DNA of 14,547 nucleotides from Acidimicrobiia bacterium (GTDB lineage Bacteria > Actinomycetota > Acidimicrobiia > Spongiisociales > ZC4RG35): the NCBI GenBank assembly GCA_029865445.1, contig JAOUGY010000062.1:1-14547 (forward strand). Direction: 5' to 3'. The notes below the pieces were generated by a model. That model did no database searches and was not told the DNA's origin. It saw only the letters and a list, made by a program, of their open reading frames with translations. Within the stretch, counting starts at the first letter, position 1; the number at the start of each line of letters is the position of its first letter. Below are positions 1 through 6,607 of this stretch, one piece after another. Position numbers and translations under genes: made by a program.

Positions 1-287
1 GCGCCGACGGCCAGGAGATCCGGATCGATGGTCTCCACAGATCCGCGTACGGGAAGTCCAACGGCGATCACGGCCAGGTCCACCGGCCCTTCCACAGCCC
101 CTCGGATCACCTCGATCGAGTCGTTGCGGGTGACGTCGGCCGGGCATGCAACCACACCGTCGAGATCCGCCAGCGCCTCCGTGTTCCGCGCAACACCCAC
201 CACCCGCATCCCGCGGGCCACGAGCCGCCGGCACAACACCGAACCCACCGCGCCCGACGCCCCCACCACCACTGCCTGTCCCGTCAT
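1..287 (-). CDS. Short-chain dehydrogenase/reductase, partial (C-terminal part beyond left edge)
   Basis: About 95 N-terminal residues are visible; the rest lies outside the window. A nucleotide-binding glycine motif GASGAVG sits at residues 9-15, right after a hydrophobic beta strand, and an Asp in CPADVT (about residue 51) matches the SDR position that contacts the adenine ring. This supports an NAD(P)-dependent short-chain dehydrogenase of the cytoplasm. The catalytic Tyr-Lys region is not visible, so substrate and activity cannot be judged. The ATG at 287 overlaps the stop of the MetE-like gene as ATGA, so the gene is the promoter-distal end of the catabolic operon and probably translationally coupled. 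An NmrA-like or other Rossmann protein is a less likely alternative. Confidence 0.75.
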   Translation of the reverse strand, partial: MTGQAVVVGASGAVGSVLCRRLVARGMRVVGVARNTEALADLDGVVACPADVTRNDSIEVIRGAVEGPVDLAVIAVGLPVRGSVETIDPDLLAVG

Positions 288-1441
288 GCCCACAACCTCC
301 TGCTCGCGATACGCGCTCCTTCGGCGAGCGCCCGGAACTTCTCCCACACCACGTCCGGGTGCACCTCGGGGGCAAAGCTCGCCCGGGAGGAAAACCCGCA
401 GTCGGCGCCGGCGATCACCCGCTCGCGACCGACCAACGAGGCGTAGTTACAGATGCCGTCGGCGATCAGCTCAGGGTGTTCGACGTAGCTGTTGGCGTGG
501 CCGAGGAATCCGGGGATCAGCACCTTGTCCTGGGCCAGTTGAATGTCGGCCCAGATCTTCCACTCGTGATAGTGGCGGGGATTGGCGACCTCGAACGAGT
601 AGGCGCCCGCATTCACGGCCAGCATGAACGGGGCGACGTAGGCGAGCATCAGATCGTGGGTGCGGGGGCCGGCATTCAGGCCGTAACAGGTGTGGAGCCG
701 AACCCGATCGGCGGGTATCCCCCGCAACGAGTGATTGAGGATCTCTATGTGCTCTCGCGCTTCACGCTCACGCTCGGCCTGCTCGCTCCCGGGCCCACCG
801 GTGAGGATCTCGATGAGCCACGGATCGTCGATCTGGAGGAGGAAGCCCGCGTCGATGACGGCGAGATACTCCTCTCGAAGTGCCTCCGCCACTGCTTCCA
901 GGTACTCGCGCTCGGTGGCGTAGTAGGCGTTCTTGCCGAACCCTCGCGGGCTCGTGGAAGGGATGAATGCCTCCTCGACTTCCACGCCCGCCAACGCATT
1001 GCGGAGATTCGCGATGTCGGCGGTGATGGCGTCGTGCCCCTGGTAGCTCACCGGCCCCGTACACGTCATGACCCGGAGCGGCACCACTGTCTCGGTGTAC
1101 TTGGAGAAGTACCTGTCGTAATAGCCGGGATATGCCTCGATCTCTCGCCTCCACGACGGTGGCAACACGGGTTCGCCGTCGTCGGTGGCAAAGCCGGCGA
1201 GCCGCTCCACCACGTAGGTGAAGAAACTCGCCTTGCCCTGTTCGCCGTCGTTGACCACGTCGAGCCCGACGGCCGCCTGCTTCGAGACGACGTCGCCCAC
1301 GGCGCCGGCTACCTGGTCGTCGAAGAGCTCACGGTCGTATGGCCGGCCGTGTTCCTTCTCGCGCATCGTCTCGAGGAGCGGACGTGGCCGGGCCAGGCTG
1401 CCGACGTGCGTCGTCAGGACTCTGTCCGTGCTCGTTCTCAC
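284..1441 (-). CDS. MetE-like (cobalamin-independent methionine synthase C-terminal family) zinc protein
   Basis: This 385-aa single-domain protein resembles the C-terminal catalytic half of cobalamin-independent methionine synthase and its stand-alone relatives, which include epoxyalkane:coenzyme M transferases. All expected thiol-activating zinc ligands are visible: His250 and Cys252 in RLHTCYG, Glu284 in FEVAN and Cys348 in AGADCGF. The N-terminal THVGSL motif (His12) and LQIDDP (about 202-207) are family hallmarks. The N-terminal folate domain of full-length MetE is absent. The family activates a thiol and transfers a small group to or from it; the substrate here is unknown. The start is GTG at 1441, because it overlaps the preceding stop as GTGA; a longer reading to 1597 would overlap the upstream gene. 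Its place in a meta-cleavage operon suggests a catabolic role rather than methionine synthesis, but that is inference. Confidence 0.85.
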   Translation of the reverse strand: MRTSTDRVLTTHVGSLARPRPLLETMREKEHGRPYDRELFDDQVAGAVGDVVSKQAAVGLDVVNDGEQGKASFFTYVVERLAGFATDDGEPVLPPSWRREIEAYPGYYDRYFSKYTETVVPLRVMTCTGPVSYQGHDAITADIANLRNALAGVEVEEAFIPSTSPRGFGKNAYYATEREYLEAVAEALREEYLAVIDAGFLLQIDDPWLIEILTGGPGSEQAEREREAREHIEILNHSLRGIPADRVRLHTCYGLNAGPRTHDLMLAYVAPFMLAVNAGAYSFEVANPRHYHEWKIWADIQLAQDKVLIPGFLGHANSYVEHPELIADGICNYASLVGRERVIAGADCGFSSRASFAPEVHPDVVWEKFRALAEGARIASRRLWA

Positions 1442-2316
1442 GTCTGTTCCCGATCGATTGGCGATTGCATGGGATACCCGCGGCCCGTGTAGTCGAAGCC
1501 TCCGAGCTCGAGCCGGGTCAAGCCTTTCTCCTGGGGCGACGCGTAGTAGGCACGAATCTCCGAGATGAGGCCGGACCCCGGGTCGAACCGATACCACTCG
1601 TCACCTCGCAAGACCGTTCCTGACGACGTCTTGAAGTGAGTCCATTCGATCACCGCCACCCCCGCCGCAGGATCACCGACGAAGGAATCGACGGTCCACA
1701 CCGAGCCAAGGGTCGCCACCGCCTCTGCCCACTTCCGACCGATCGTCGCCGGACCTTCGAAGGGGCCTTCGTACATCCCCGGTGGGAAGTAGTGAACGGC
1801 GTCGCCGGTGAAATGGCTGGCGACGGCGGCAGCGTCTCCGCTGTTGCAGGCCTGGAAGTAGCTCCGAATCGTGGCTTCCATCCCGGTCGCAGTCAGAGCC
1901 GTGCGCCCGAACGATGACGCCGCAACCTCGGCGATCTCGTGGTCCTGCTCGCCGGTGGCGCCGCTCACCCCGACGGCGCCAACGACACGACCCCCCGACG
2001 CAATCGGTACGCCGCCGGGTACCGGCATCAGCCGATTGTTCTTTCCGAGGTGGGCGAGCCCCGGTTCGTCCGCCATCAATTCGGCCCACCACAGCGTGGT
2101 CTGCCCGAAAGATGCCGCACTCCACGCCTTGTCCGACGCGACATCGAGCGAGAGGAGCGGCGAGGCGTCCATCCTCGTGAACGAAACCGGATTCCCGGCC
2201 GGATCGACGACGGCCACCACCACCGACACCCCGATCGAGCGGGCGTGAGCGACAGCGATGTCGACAACCGTTCGGGCGGCTTCCATCGTGATGACAGGCT
2301 GATCGATGGTGTTCAT
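1438..2316 (-). CDS. GlcG/HbpS-like domain fused to SnoaL/NTF2-like domain
   Basis: This 292-aa protein has two domains. Residues 1 to about 145 match the GlcG/HbpS family: an alternating alpha/beta N-terminus with VVVAVVDPAGNPV (33-45), then GGVPI (101-105) and VGAVGVSGATGEQDHEIA (112-129). Residues from about 148 to 270 look like a SnoaL-type NTF2 fold: an N-terminal helix, GDAAAVASHFTGDAVHYFPP (160-179), and strands ending in the EIRAYY segment. GlcG-type proteins occur in catabolic clusters and some bind haem; SnoaL-type domains bind small ring compounds or act as isomerases and hydrolases. No signal peptide is visible, so it is probably cytoplasmic. The ATG at 2316 overlaps the HAD gene stop as ATGA. 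A biochemical role in the pathway cannot be assigned. The two domains read through without a frameshift. Confidence 0.8.
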   Translation of the reverse strand: MNTIDQPVITMEAARTVVDIAVAHARSIGVSVVVAVVDPAGNPVSFTRMDASPLLSLDVASDKAWSAASFGQTTLWWAELMADEPGLAHLGKNNRLMPVPGGVPIASGGRVVGAVGVSGATGEQDHEIAEVAASSFGRTALTATGMEATIRSYFQACNSGDAAAVASHFTGDAVHYFPPGMYEGPFEGPATIGRKWAEAVATLGSVWTVDSFVGDPAAGVAVIEWTHFKTSSGTVLRGDEWYRFDPGSGLISEIRAYYASPQEKGLTRLELGGFDYTGRGYPMQSPIDREQT

Positions 2317-2927
2317 GGCAACCGGATCCTTTCTGCCAGTTCTGTCAGGCTGTTGTTCGGCTCGAGAATGTCGAAGCGAAGCGAGGTCATCCCGATAGCT
2401 TCCGCGCCACGGCAATTCACGGCCATGTCATCGACGAAAATGCACGTCTCCGCACTCCTCCCCATCGCCTCACACACCGCCAGGAATGCCTCCGGTGCAG
2501 GCTTTCGCACGCCGAGCGTTGCCACGTCGACGATCGGATCGAAGTACCAAGCCCGCTCCCACGTCTCCCACCACCGCTCCCCCATCCACTTCGATGCATC
2601 GTTGGTGAGAATCGCCTGGGTGCGGCCTTCCTGGTGCAGGCGGTCGATGAATCGCCAGGTTTCGGGTCGGAGGATGAGGTCCTGGTCGATGTCGACACGG
2701 GGGTCGAACGGGATGCCTTCGGCGCGGAGTCGCCCCAAGAGGATCTCCAGGTACCTCGCCTCCTCGATCCGGCCTTCGTTCATGTCTTCGTAGTCGGTGT
2801 CCTCCACCTGACCACTCGGACCAAGGGGGATCCGATGCAGAGGCCACCCATCGCTCCGCCCGACATCCACCATGACCTGGGTGAAATAGCGATTGAACAC
2901 TCCCCCCATGTCCCACACCACTGCCAT
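2313..2927 (-). CDS. HAD-superfamily hydrolase (subfamily IA-like)
   Basis: The 204-aa protein has the four HAD motifs. Motif I is VVWDMGGVF with nucleophile Asp6; the usual second Asp is Gly, as in the YihX-like branch, where the motif reads DxGxV. Motif II is ILTND (Thr108), motif III is Lys142 in VRKPAPEAF, and motif IV is FVDDM (Asp166/Asp167). An alpha-helical cap lies between motifs I and II. It should be a cytoplasmic Mg-dependent phosphatase or other hydrolase; the substrate is unknown. The second acid of motif I often serves as general acid in phosphatases, so its absence makes activity less certain. The ATG at 2927 lies one base after the Rieske stop. In-frame upstream codons to 2957 would overlap the Rieske gene and are less likely starts. 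Confidence 0.85.
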   Translation of the reverse strand: MAVVWDMGGVFNRYFTQVMVDVGRSDGWPLHRIPLGPSGQVEDTDYEDMNEGRIEEARYLEILLGRLRAEGIPFDPRVDIDQDLILRPETWRFIDRLHQEGRTQAILTNDASKWMGERWWETWERAWYFDPIVDVATLGVRKPAPEAFLAVCEAMGRSAETCIFVDDMAVNCRGAEAIGMTSLRFDILEPNNSLTELAERIRLP

Positions 2928-2928
2928 G

Positions 2929-3291
2929 TCAGTCCCCACGTTCCCACTCCTTGGCATGGCGCAACATCATCTCCCGCATGCCCATGGGCGGGGCGGGGTC
3001 GGGGGCCTCCACGTACACCTCTCCGTCCACCACCTCCACCGGATACATGTCGAGATTGCCGCGCCCGCCGATGTGGCGGCCCGTCTCGACTTCGTACCGC
3101 CAGAAGTGAAGCGGGCAGGTCAATCGGCCGTTCTCGATCAGACCGCCTTCGAGCCGCGAGTCCTGGTGGAGGCAGCGGTTCTGGAACGCCACGACGACCT
3201 CCCCGACTCGCGCAACCACCACGGACCCGTCGCCGACGGCCACACACCGACCGACGGGCAACTGGTCCACGGTTCCGACCGAGATCCTCAT
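2929..3291 (-). CDS. Rieske [2Fe-2S] ferredoxin
   Basis: This 120-aa protein has a complete Rieske cluster-binding motif: Cys40-x-His42 in NRCLHQ and Cys59-x-x-His62 in TCPLHFW. It is the length of a stand-alone Rieske ferredoxin, with no catalytic oxygenase domain, and has a charged C-terminal tail. Such ferredoxins pass single electrons from a reductase to an aromatic ring-hydroxylating oxygenase. No oxygenase or reductase gene is in the window; one may lie beyond the left edge. Alternatively the protein may keep the iron of catechol 2,3-dioxygenase reduced, a job done in some pathways by the plant-type ferredoxin XylT. The ATG at 3291 has an AGGAG-like site upstream. Fifty-nine bases separate it from the aldehyde dehydrogenase, the second-longest gap in the operon. 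Confidence 0.88.
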   Translation of the reverse strand: MRISVGTVDQLPVGRCVAVGDGSVVVARVGEVVVAFQNRCLHQDSRLEGGLIENGRLTCPLHFWRYEVETGRHIGGRGNLDMYPVEVVDGEVYVEAPDPAPPMGMREMMLRHAKEWERGD

Positions 3292-3307
3292 CCACGCTCC
3301 TGCGGTC

Positions 3308-3328
3308 CAGGTACCAAGTACCAGGTAC
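3308..3328. repeat. Three tandem 7-bp units (CAGGTAC-type)
   Basis: On the plus strand the units read CAGGTAC, CAAGTAC, CAGGTAC. They occupy most of the short gap between the dehydrogenase and the Rieske ferredoxin and would be transcribed in the leader of the ferredoxin coding region. The units are partly self-complementary around GTAC. Function unknown. Confidence 0.7.
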
Positions 3329-3350
3329 GGCTCCGGGTCCTCCGGCGCCT

Positions 3351-4799
3351 TCAATCGAACTTGATGACGACCGCCTTCGATTCGGTGAAGAACTCGTAGG
3401 AGTACTCGCCACCTTCTCGTCCGACGCCGGACTGCTTGTACCCGCCAAAGGGAAGCCGAAGGTCTCGAACGAAGAAGCAGTTCACCCACACGTTGCCCGT
3501 CTTCATCCGTCTGGCGGCGTCGTGGGCCGTGTCGAGGTTCTTCGTCCACACCATGCCGGCGAGTCCGTACGGGGAGTCGTTGGCTGTCTCGATTGCCTCG
3601 TCGGTGGAGTCGAACGGCATGACCGCAGCCACCGGCCCGAAGATCTCCTCGCGGCACGCTCGCATCGAGTTGTCGACGTCGGCGAAAATCGTCGGCTCGA
3701 CGAAGTTGCCGCGGGCGAGGGCGCCGTCGGTCACCCGACCGCCGCCGATGAGACGTTTCCCGCCTTCGGATTCGGCAAGGTCGATGTACCCCAACACCTT
3801 CTCCATGTGTTCGGTCGACACGAGAGGCCCCACCCGGGTCGAGGGGTCGAACGGGTCACCCACCGGCCATCTGGCGATTCCGCCGACCATGCGCGCACAG
3901 AACTCGTCGTAGATCGAACGGTGGACGAGGATGCGGGAGCCGGCGAGACAGACTTCTCCCTGGTTGTAGAAGACACCACGCAAGGCGCCGTCGACGGCGG
4001 CATCGAGGTCGGCGTCGCCGAAGACGATGCACGGCGACTTCCCACCCAACTCGAACGACAACTTCTTCAGCCCGCCCGAGGAGGCCGCCATGATGGCGCG
4101 GCCTGTGTTCGACTCTCCGGTGAACGTCACGGCGTCGACGTCGGGGTGTCTGGTGAGCGCCTCCCCGGCGGCATCGGGTCCGAAGCCCTGCACCACGTTG
4201 AAGACCCCGTCGGGCATCCCGGCCTCGATGCAGATCTCGGCCAGGATCGATGCGGTCACCGGCGATTGCTCGGCCGGTTTCGCCACCACCGTGCATCCGA
4301 ACGCCAGCGCCGGGGCGACCTTCCAGGTGAGCAGCATGAGCGGGAAGTTCCAGGGCGAGATCGCAGCGACCACTCCGATCGGCTCTCGGAGCTCGTATCC
4401 GAATGTCTTCTCCCATGGCTTGTCGTAGGAATGGGTGCCGACCATCTCCTGGTAGTCGGCGAAGAACCGGAAGTTGTGCGCCGACCGAGGCACGTCCTTC
4501 GTTCGGGAGTCGACGATGGGCTTCCCCATGTCCCGGGTTTCCCACTCGGCGAGTTCATCCGCTCGTTCGTCGATACGGTCGGCGACCCGGAGGAGGATGG
4601 CTTTCCGCGCCGTAGGGCTCATGGTGGACCATGTTTCGAAGGCCTTCCTGGCTGCCGCCACCGCCCGATCGGCGTCGGCTGCGGAGCCCTCGGCGACCCG
4701 GGCGATGGGCTGGTTGTCGGCGGGGTTGATCGACTCGAAGGTCTTGGCGTCGATGGAATCGACGTACTCGCCCCCGATGAAATGACGGACCTCCTTCAC
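3351..4799 (-). CDS. dmpC: 2-hydroxymuconic semialdehyde dehydrogenase
   Basis: The 482-aa NAD-dependent aldehyde dehydrogenase oxidises the catechol meta-cleavage product 2-hydroxymuconic semialdehyde to 2-hydroxymuconate (4-oxalocrotonate, enol form), the entry to the oxalocrotonate branch; xylG is the TOL name. Core residues are visible: Asn151 in SPWNFP, Lys174 in VVAKPAE, Glu250 in FELGGKSP, catalytic Cys284 in GEVCLAGSR and Glu385 in EEIFGP. The C-terminal stretch WVNCFFVRDLRLPFGGYKQS, followed by GREGGEYSYEFFTE, is close to what I recall for XylG/DmpC and favours this enzyme over betaine or other aldehyde dehydrogenases. The GTG at 4799 overlaps the tautomerase stop as GTGA, and the neighbours (tautomerase, decarboxylase/hydratase) act on its product. 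Confidence 0.92.
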   Translation of the reverse strand: MKEVRHFIGGEYVDSIDAKTFESINPADNQPIARVAEGSAADADRAVAAARKAFETWSTMSPTARKAILLRVADRIDERADELAEWETRDMGKPIVDSRTKDVPRSAHNFRFFADYQEMVGTHSYDKPWEKTFGYELREPIGVVAAISPWNFPLMLLTWKVAPALAFGCTVVAKPAEQSPVTASILAEICIEAGMPDGVFNVVQGFGPDAAGEALTRHPDVDAVTFTGESNTGRAIMAASSGGLKKLSFELGGKSPCIVFGDADLDAAVDGALRGVFYNQGEVCLAGSRILVHRSIYDEFCARMVGGIARWPVGDPFDPSTRVGPLVSTEHMEKVLGYIDLAESEGGKRLIGGGRVTDGALARGNFVEPTIFADVDNSMRACREEIFGPVAAVMPFDSTDEAIETANDSPYGLAGMVWTKNLDTAHDAARRMKTGNVWVNCFFVRDLRLPFGGYKQSGVGREGGEYSYEFFTESKAVVIKFD

Positions 4800-5026
4800 G
4801 AGTCCTGCCCTTCGAAGGGTTTCGCCGCCGCTCTCTCCGCTTTGACGATCCGCCACGGCTTGCCTCCCACGCCGTACTGGTGCTCGGACATCTCGTTGAC
4901 CATGATCCGGACCGAGCTGATGTCCGCTTCGAGCGACTCGGAGATCGCCTCCGACACCGACGCGATCATCTTCTCGATCTTCTCCTTCGGTCTGCCCTCC
5001 ATGATGTTGATGTAGACGAGCGGCAT
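4796..5026 (-). CDS. dmpI: 4-oxalocrotonate tautomerase
   Basis: This small 76-aa enzyme ketonises 2-hydroxymuconate to 2-oxohex-3-enedioate. After removal of Met1 it begins with the catalytic Pro1 (MPLVYINIMEGR). Arg11 and Arg39 of the canonical active site are present, in EGRP and VRIMV. The position of Phe50 in the Pseudomonas enzyme is Tyr (EHQYGVGG). It is slightly longer than the usual 62-residue mature form, with a basic tail ending in KPFEGQDS. The ATG at 5026 is well supported by an AAGGAGA site immediately after the upstream stop; a longer reading to 5164 has no family homology in its N-terminal part. The enzyme is an oligomer in the cytoplasm in known families. xylH is the TOL name. 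Confidence 0.93.
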   Translation of the reverse strand: MPLVYINIMEGRPKEKIEKMIASVSEAISESLEADISSVRIMVNEMSEHQYGVGGKPWRIVKAERAAAKPFEGQDS

Positions 5027-5030
5027 GATC

Positions 5031-5037
5031 TCTCCTT
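5031..5037 (-). promoter_or_regulatory. Ribosome binding site of the tautomerase gene
   Basis: AAGGAGA on the minus strand, 4 bases from the ATG at 5026 and touching the stop of the upstream gene. It fixes the tautomerase start at the Pro-2 form rather than at the upstream in-frame codons. Confidence 0.75.
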
Positions 5038-5796
5038 TCAGGCGGCGCGCAGGCCGACGGATCCGATTCTGTCGAACGAGGCGGTGAGCACCGTCCCCCG
5101 GCGCAGATCGACCGGTCCGGTCAATCCTCCGGAGATCACGATGTGTCCCGCCGACAACGTCCACGAGGTCGTGTTGTTGTTGACCATCCAGGCCACGGCT
5201 GCGGCCGGATGGTCGAGAGCTGCAGCCCCGGTGGCGGTGGCGTGGAGTGCGCCATCGGCCTCCACCACCACACCCAAACGGACCAGATCGAGGCCGGCGA
5301 CAGGGTGGGGATCACCGAGTATCACCAGCGCCGCCGAGCTGTTGTCGGCGATGTTGTCGAGCGGCCCGAACCGGAAGTCCACGTATCGGGAGTCGACGAC
5401 CTCGAGGCATGGCATTACCGCGACGGTGGAGGCGAGGACGTCACTCGGCGACACGGGCGGCACGAGGTCGGCATCGAGCAGGAAGGCGATCTCTGGTTCG
5501 ACCTTGGGATGGATCAGCTCATCGAGCGGAACCACTCCGTCGTGGATGAGCATGGCATCGGTCATCCAGCCGTAGTTGGGGCTGGGCACTCCCATCGCAC
5601 GCTGCATCGCCTTGGAGGTGAACCCGAGCTTGCCTCCGACCAGCACCTCTCCACCGGACAGCCGCAACCCGATTCCCGCCGTCTGGATGGCGTAGGCCTC
5701 GACCTGCGTCATCCCTGGGTGCCTTCCCGTCAACGTCTCCATCTCGCGCCTGTCGAGCCGCGCGGCCTGCAGCTTCTCGGCTGCCGCCACGATCAC
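5038..5796 (-). CDS. 2-oxopent-4-enoate hydratase / 4-oxalocrotonate decarboxylase family protein (paralogue A)
   Basis: A 252-aa member of the fumarylacetoacetate-hydrolase-like MhpD/XylI/XylJ family. Lys56 in GGKLGFTSK and the metal ligands Glu100 and Glu102 (PKVEPEIAF) and Glu132 (CLEVVDSRY) are present, so it should be an active Mg/Mn enzyme. Hydratase and decarboxylase cannot be cleanly told apart: MTDAM and VMPCLEVVDSR recall the hydratase, while VDSRYVDFRF recalls the decarboxylase. The second gene of the operon's family set (5861-6607) looks more like the decarboxylase, so this may be a second hydratase or one for a substituted substrate. The GTG at 5796 has AGAGG five bases upstream; the TTG at 5829 is less likely. 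It is followed 11 bases later by the tautomerase gene. Confidence 0.85.
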   Translation of the reverse strand: MIVAAAEKLQAARLDRREMETLTGRHPGMTQVEAYAIQTAGIGLRLSGGEVLVGGKLGFTSKAMQRAMGVPSPNYGWMTDAMLIHDGVVPLDELIHPKVEPEIAFLLDADLVPPVSPSDVLASTVAVMPCLEVVDSRYVDFRFGPLDNIADNSSAALVILGDPHPVAGLDLVRLGVVVEADGALHATATGAAALDHPAAAVAWMVNNNTTSWTLSAGHIVISGGLTGPVDLRRGTVLTASFDRIGSVGLRAA

Positions 5797-5840
5797 GATG
5801 ACCTCTTTGGCGCACCACGCGGAGCGCAAGACGCAGAGCG

Positions 5841-5865
5841 GATGACCGGGCTCCCCCCGGTCATC
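5841..5865 (-). repeat. Inverted repeat (10-bp perfect arms, 5-nt loop) overlapping a stop codon
   Basis: GATGACCGGG at 5841-5850 pairs perfectly with CCCGGTCATC at 5856-5865. On the minus strand the stem contains the stop codon (5861-5863) of the decarboxylase-like gene. It is not followed by a run of T, so it is not a typical intrinsic terminator. It may instead be an RNA-stabilising or attenuating hairpin inside the operon. Confidence 0.65.
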
Positions 5866-6607
5866 TGACCGCCAGTTCCAGCGTTCCCAGCCGGTCGATC
5901 TCGACCGTCACGGAGTCACCGGTCTCCACGGGGATGGCGGCCGTGAGCGCTCCGGCCAGCACGACGGACCCGGCTGGAAGCACCCTGTCTCGCTCCGCCA
6001 GCTTGCGAACGAACCAGGCCACCGCCGCTGCCGGGTGGCCGAGAATGGCGGCTCCCGCGGCCGTCGCCACCATCTCACCATTCTTCGAGAAGACGCACCC
6101 GACCGTGCGGAGGTCGACACCGGTGGGGTCGATGGGATCGCCGACCACGAACCGGGCCGCAGAAGCGTTGTCGGCGATCACGTCGGGCAGCGTGAACGAA
6201 TACCCCGCGTACCGGGAGTCGAGAACGTCGATGGCGGCCATCACCGCCGAGGTGGCGGCGAGTACATGGGCGGCGGACACACCCGGTCCGCCCAACTCGG
6301 CGCTGGTGATGAAGGCGATCTCCGGCTCCACCCGTGGCTGGATGAGTTCCCCGGCAACGAGCGGATCGCCCCTGTGAATCTCTGTGCCGTCGACGAGCCA
6401 GCCGTAGAGAGGCTCATCGACACTCATCTGGACCTGTTTCGCTTTCGAAGTCAGCCCCAGCTTGATGGCTGCCACACCTGGACCGAGCGCCGACACGACT
6501 TCGTCCTGGACGTCGTAGGCCGCCTCGGGGGTGAGGCCCGTGGCCCCCGGGTCGAGGGCGGTTCGGGTGCGGACGGCCGAGACGAGCCTGTCGGCGAGTT
6601 CGCTCAC
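5861..6607 (-). CDS. dmpH: 4-oxalocrotonate decarboxylase-like protein (paralogue B)
   Basis: A 248-aa member of the hydratase/decarboxylase family. The segments IKLGLTSKAKQ, VIADNASAARFVVGD, GVDLRTVG, GHPAAAVAW and TAAIPVETGD resemble what I recall of DmpH/XylI, so decarboxylation of 2-oxohex-3-enedioate to 2-hydroxypenta-2,4-dienoate is the best guess. Lys49 and the metal ligands Glu94 and Glu96 (PRVEPEIAF) are in place. The third metal-binding acid is Asp127 (AIDVLDSRY), where the two other paralogues here have Glu. The GTG at 6607 overlaps the aldolase stop as GTGA. In known systems the decarboxylase and hydratase form a complex, so B probably partners with the hydratase at 8611-9384 or with paralogue A. 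Decarboxylase versus hydratase is not proven. Confidence 0.78.
   Translation of the reverse strand: MSELADRLVSAVRTRTALDPGATGLTPEAAYDVQDEVVSALGPGVAAIKLGLTSKAKQVQMSVDEPLYGWLVDGTEIHRGDPLVAGELIQPRVEPEIAFITSAELGGPGVSAAHVLAATSAVMAAIDVLDSRYAGYSFTLPDVIADNASAARFVVGDPIDPTGVDLRTVGCVFSKNGEMVATAAGAAILGHPAAAVAWFVRKLAERDRVLPAGSVVLAGALTAAIPVETGDSVTVEIDRLGTLELAVR

Noticed and set aside
146..1492. A 448-codon plus-strand frame
   Set aside because: It is antisense to the MetE-like gene, whose zinc ligands and family motifs are complete; its own translation shows no family features.
1438..1597. Upstream extension of the MetE-like protein to 1597
   Set aside because: The extra 52 residues overlap the preceding gene and look non-homologous; the GTG at 1441 gives the GTGA overlap seen elsewhere in the operon.
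2634..5015. A 793-codon open frame on the plus strand
   Set aside because: It is antisense to the dehydrogenase, Rieske and tautomerase genes, which have clear catalytic motifs. Long antisense frames are expected at this GC content, and its translation is rich in Arg, Pro and Gly with no recognisable domain.
5794..5829. TTG start at 5829 for paralogue A
   Set aside because: The GTG at 5796 has an AGAGG site five bases upstream and gives a normal family length.
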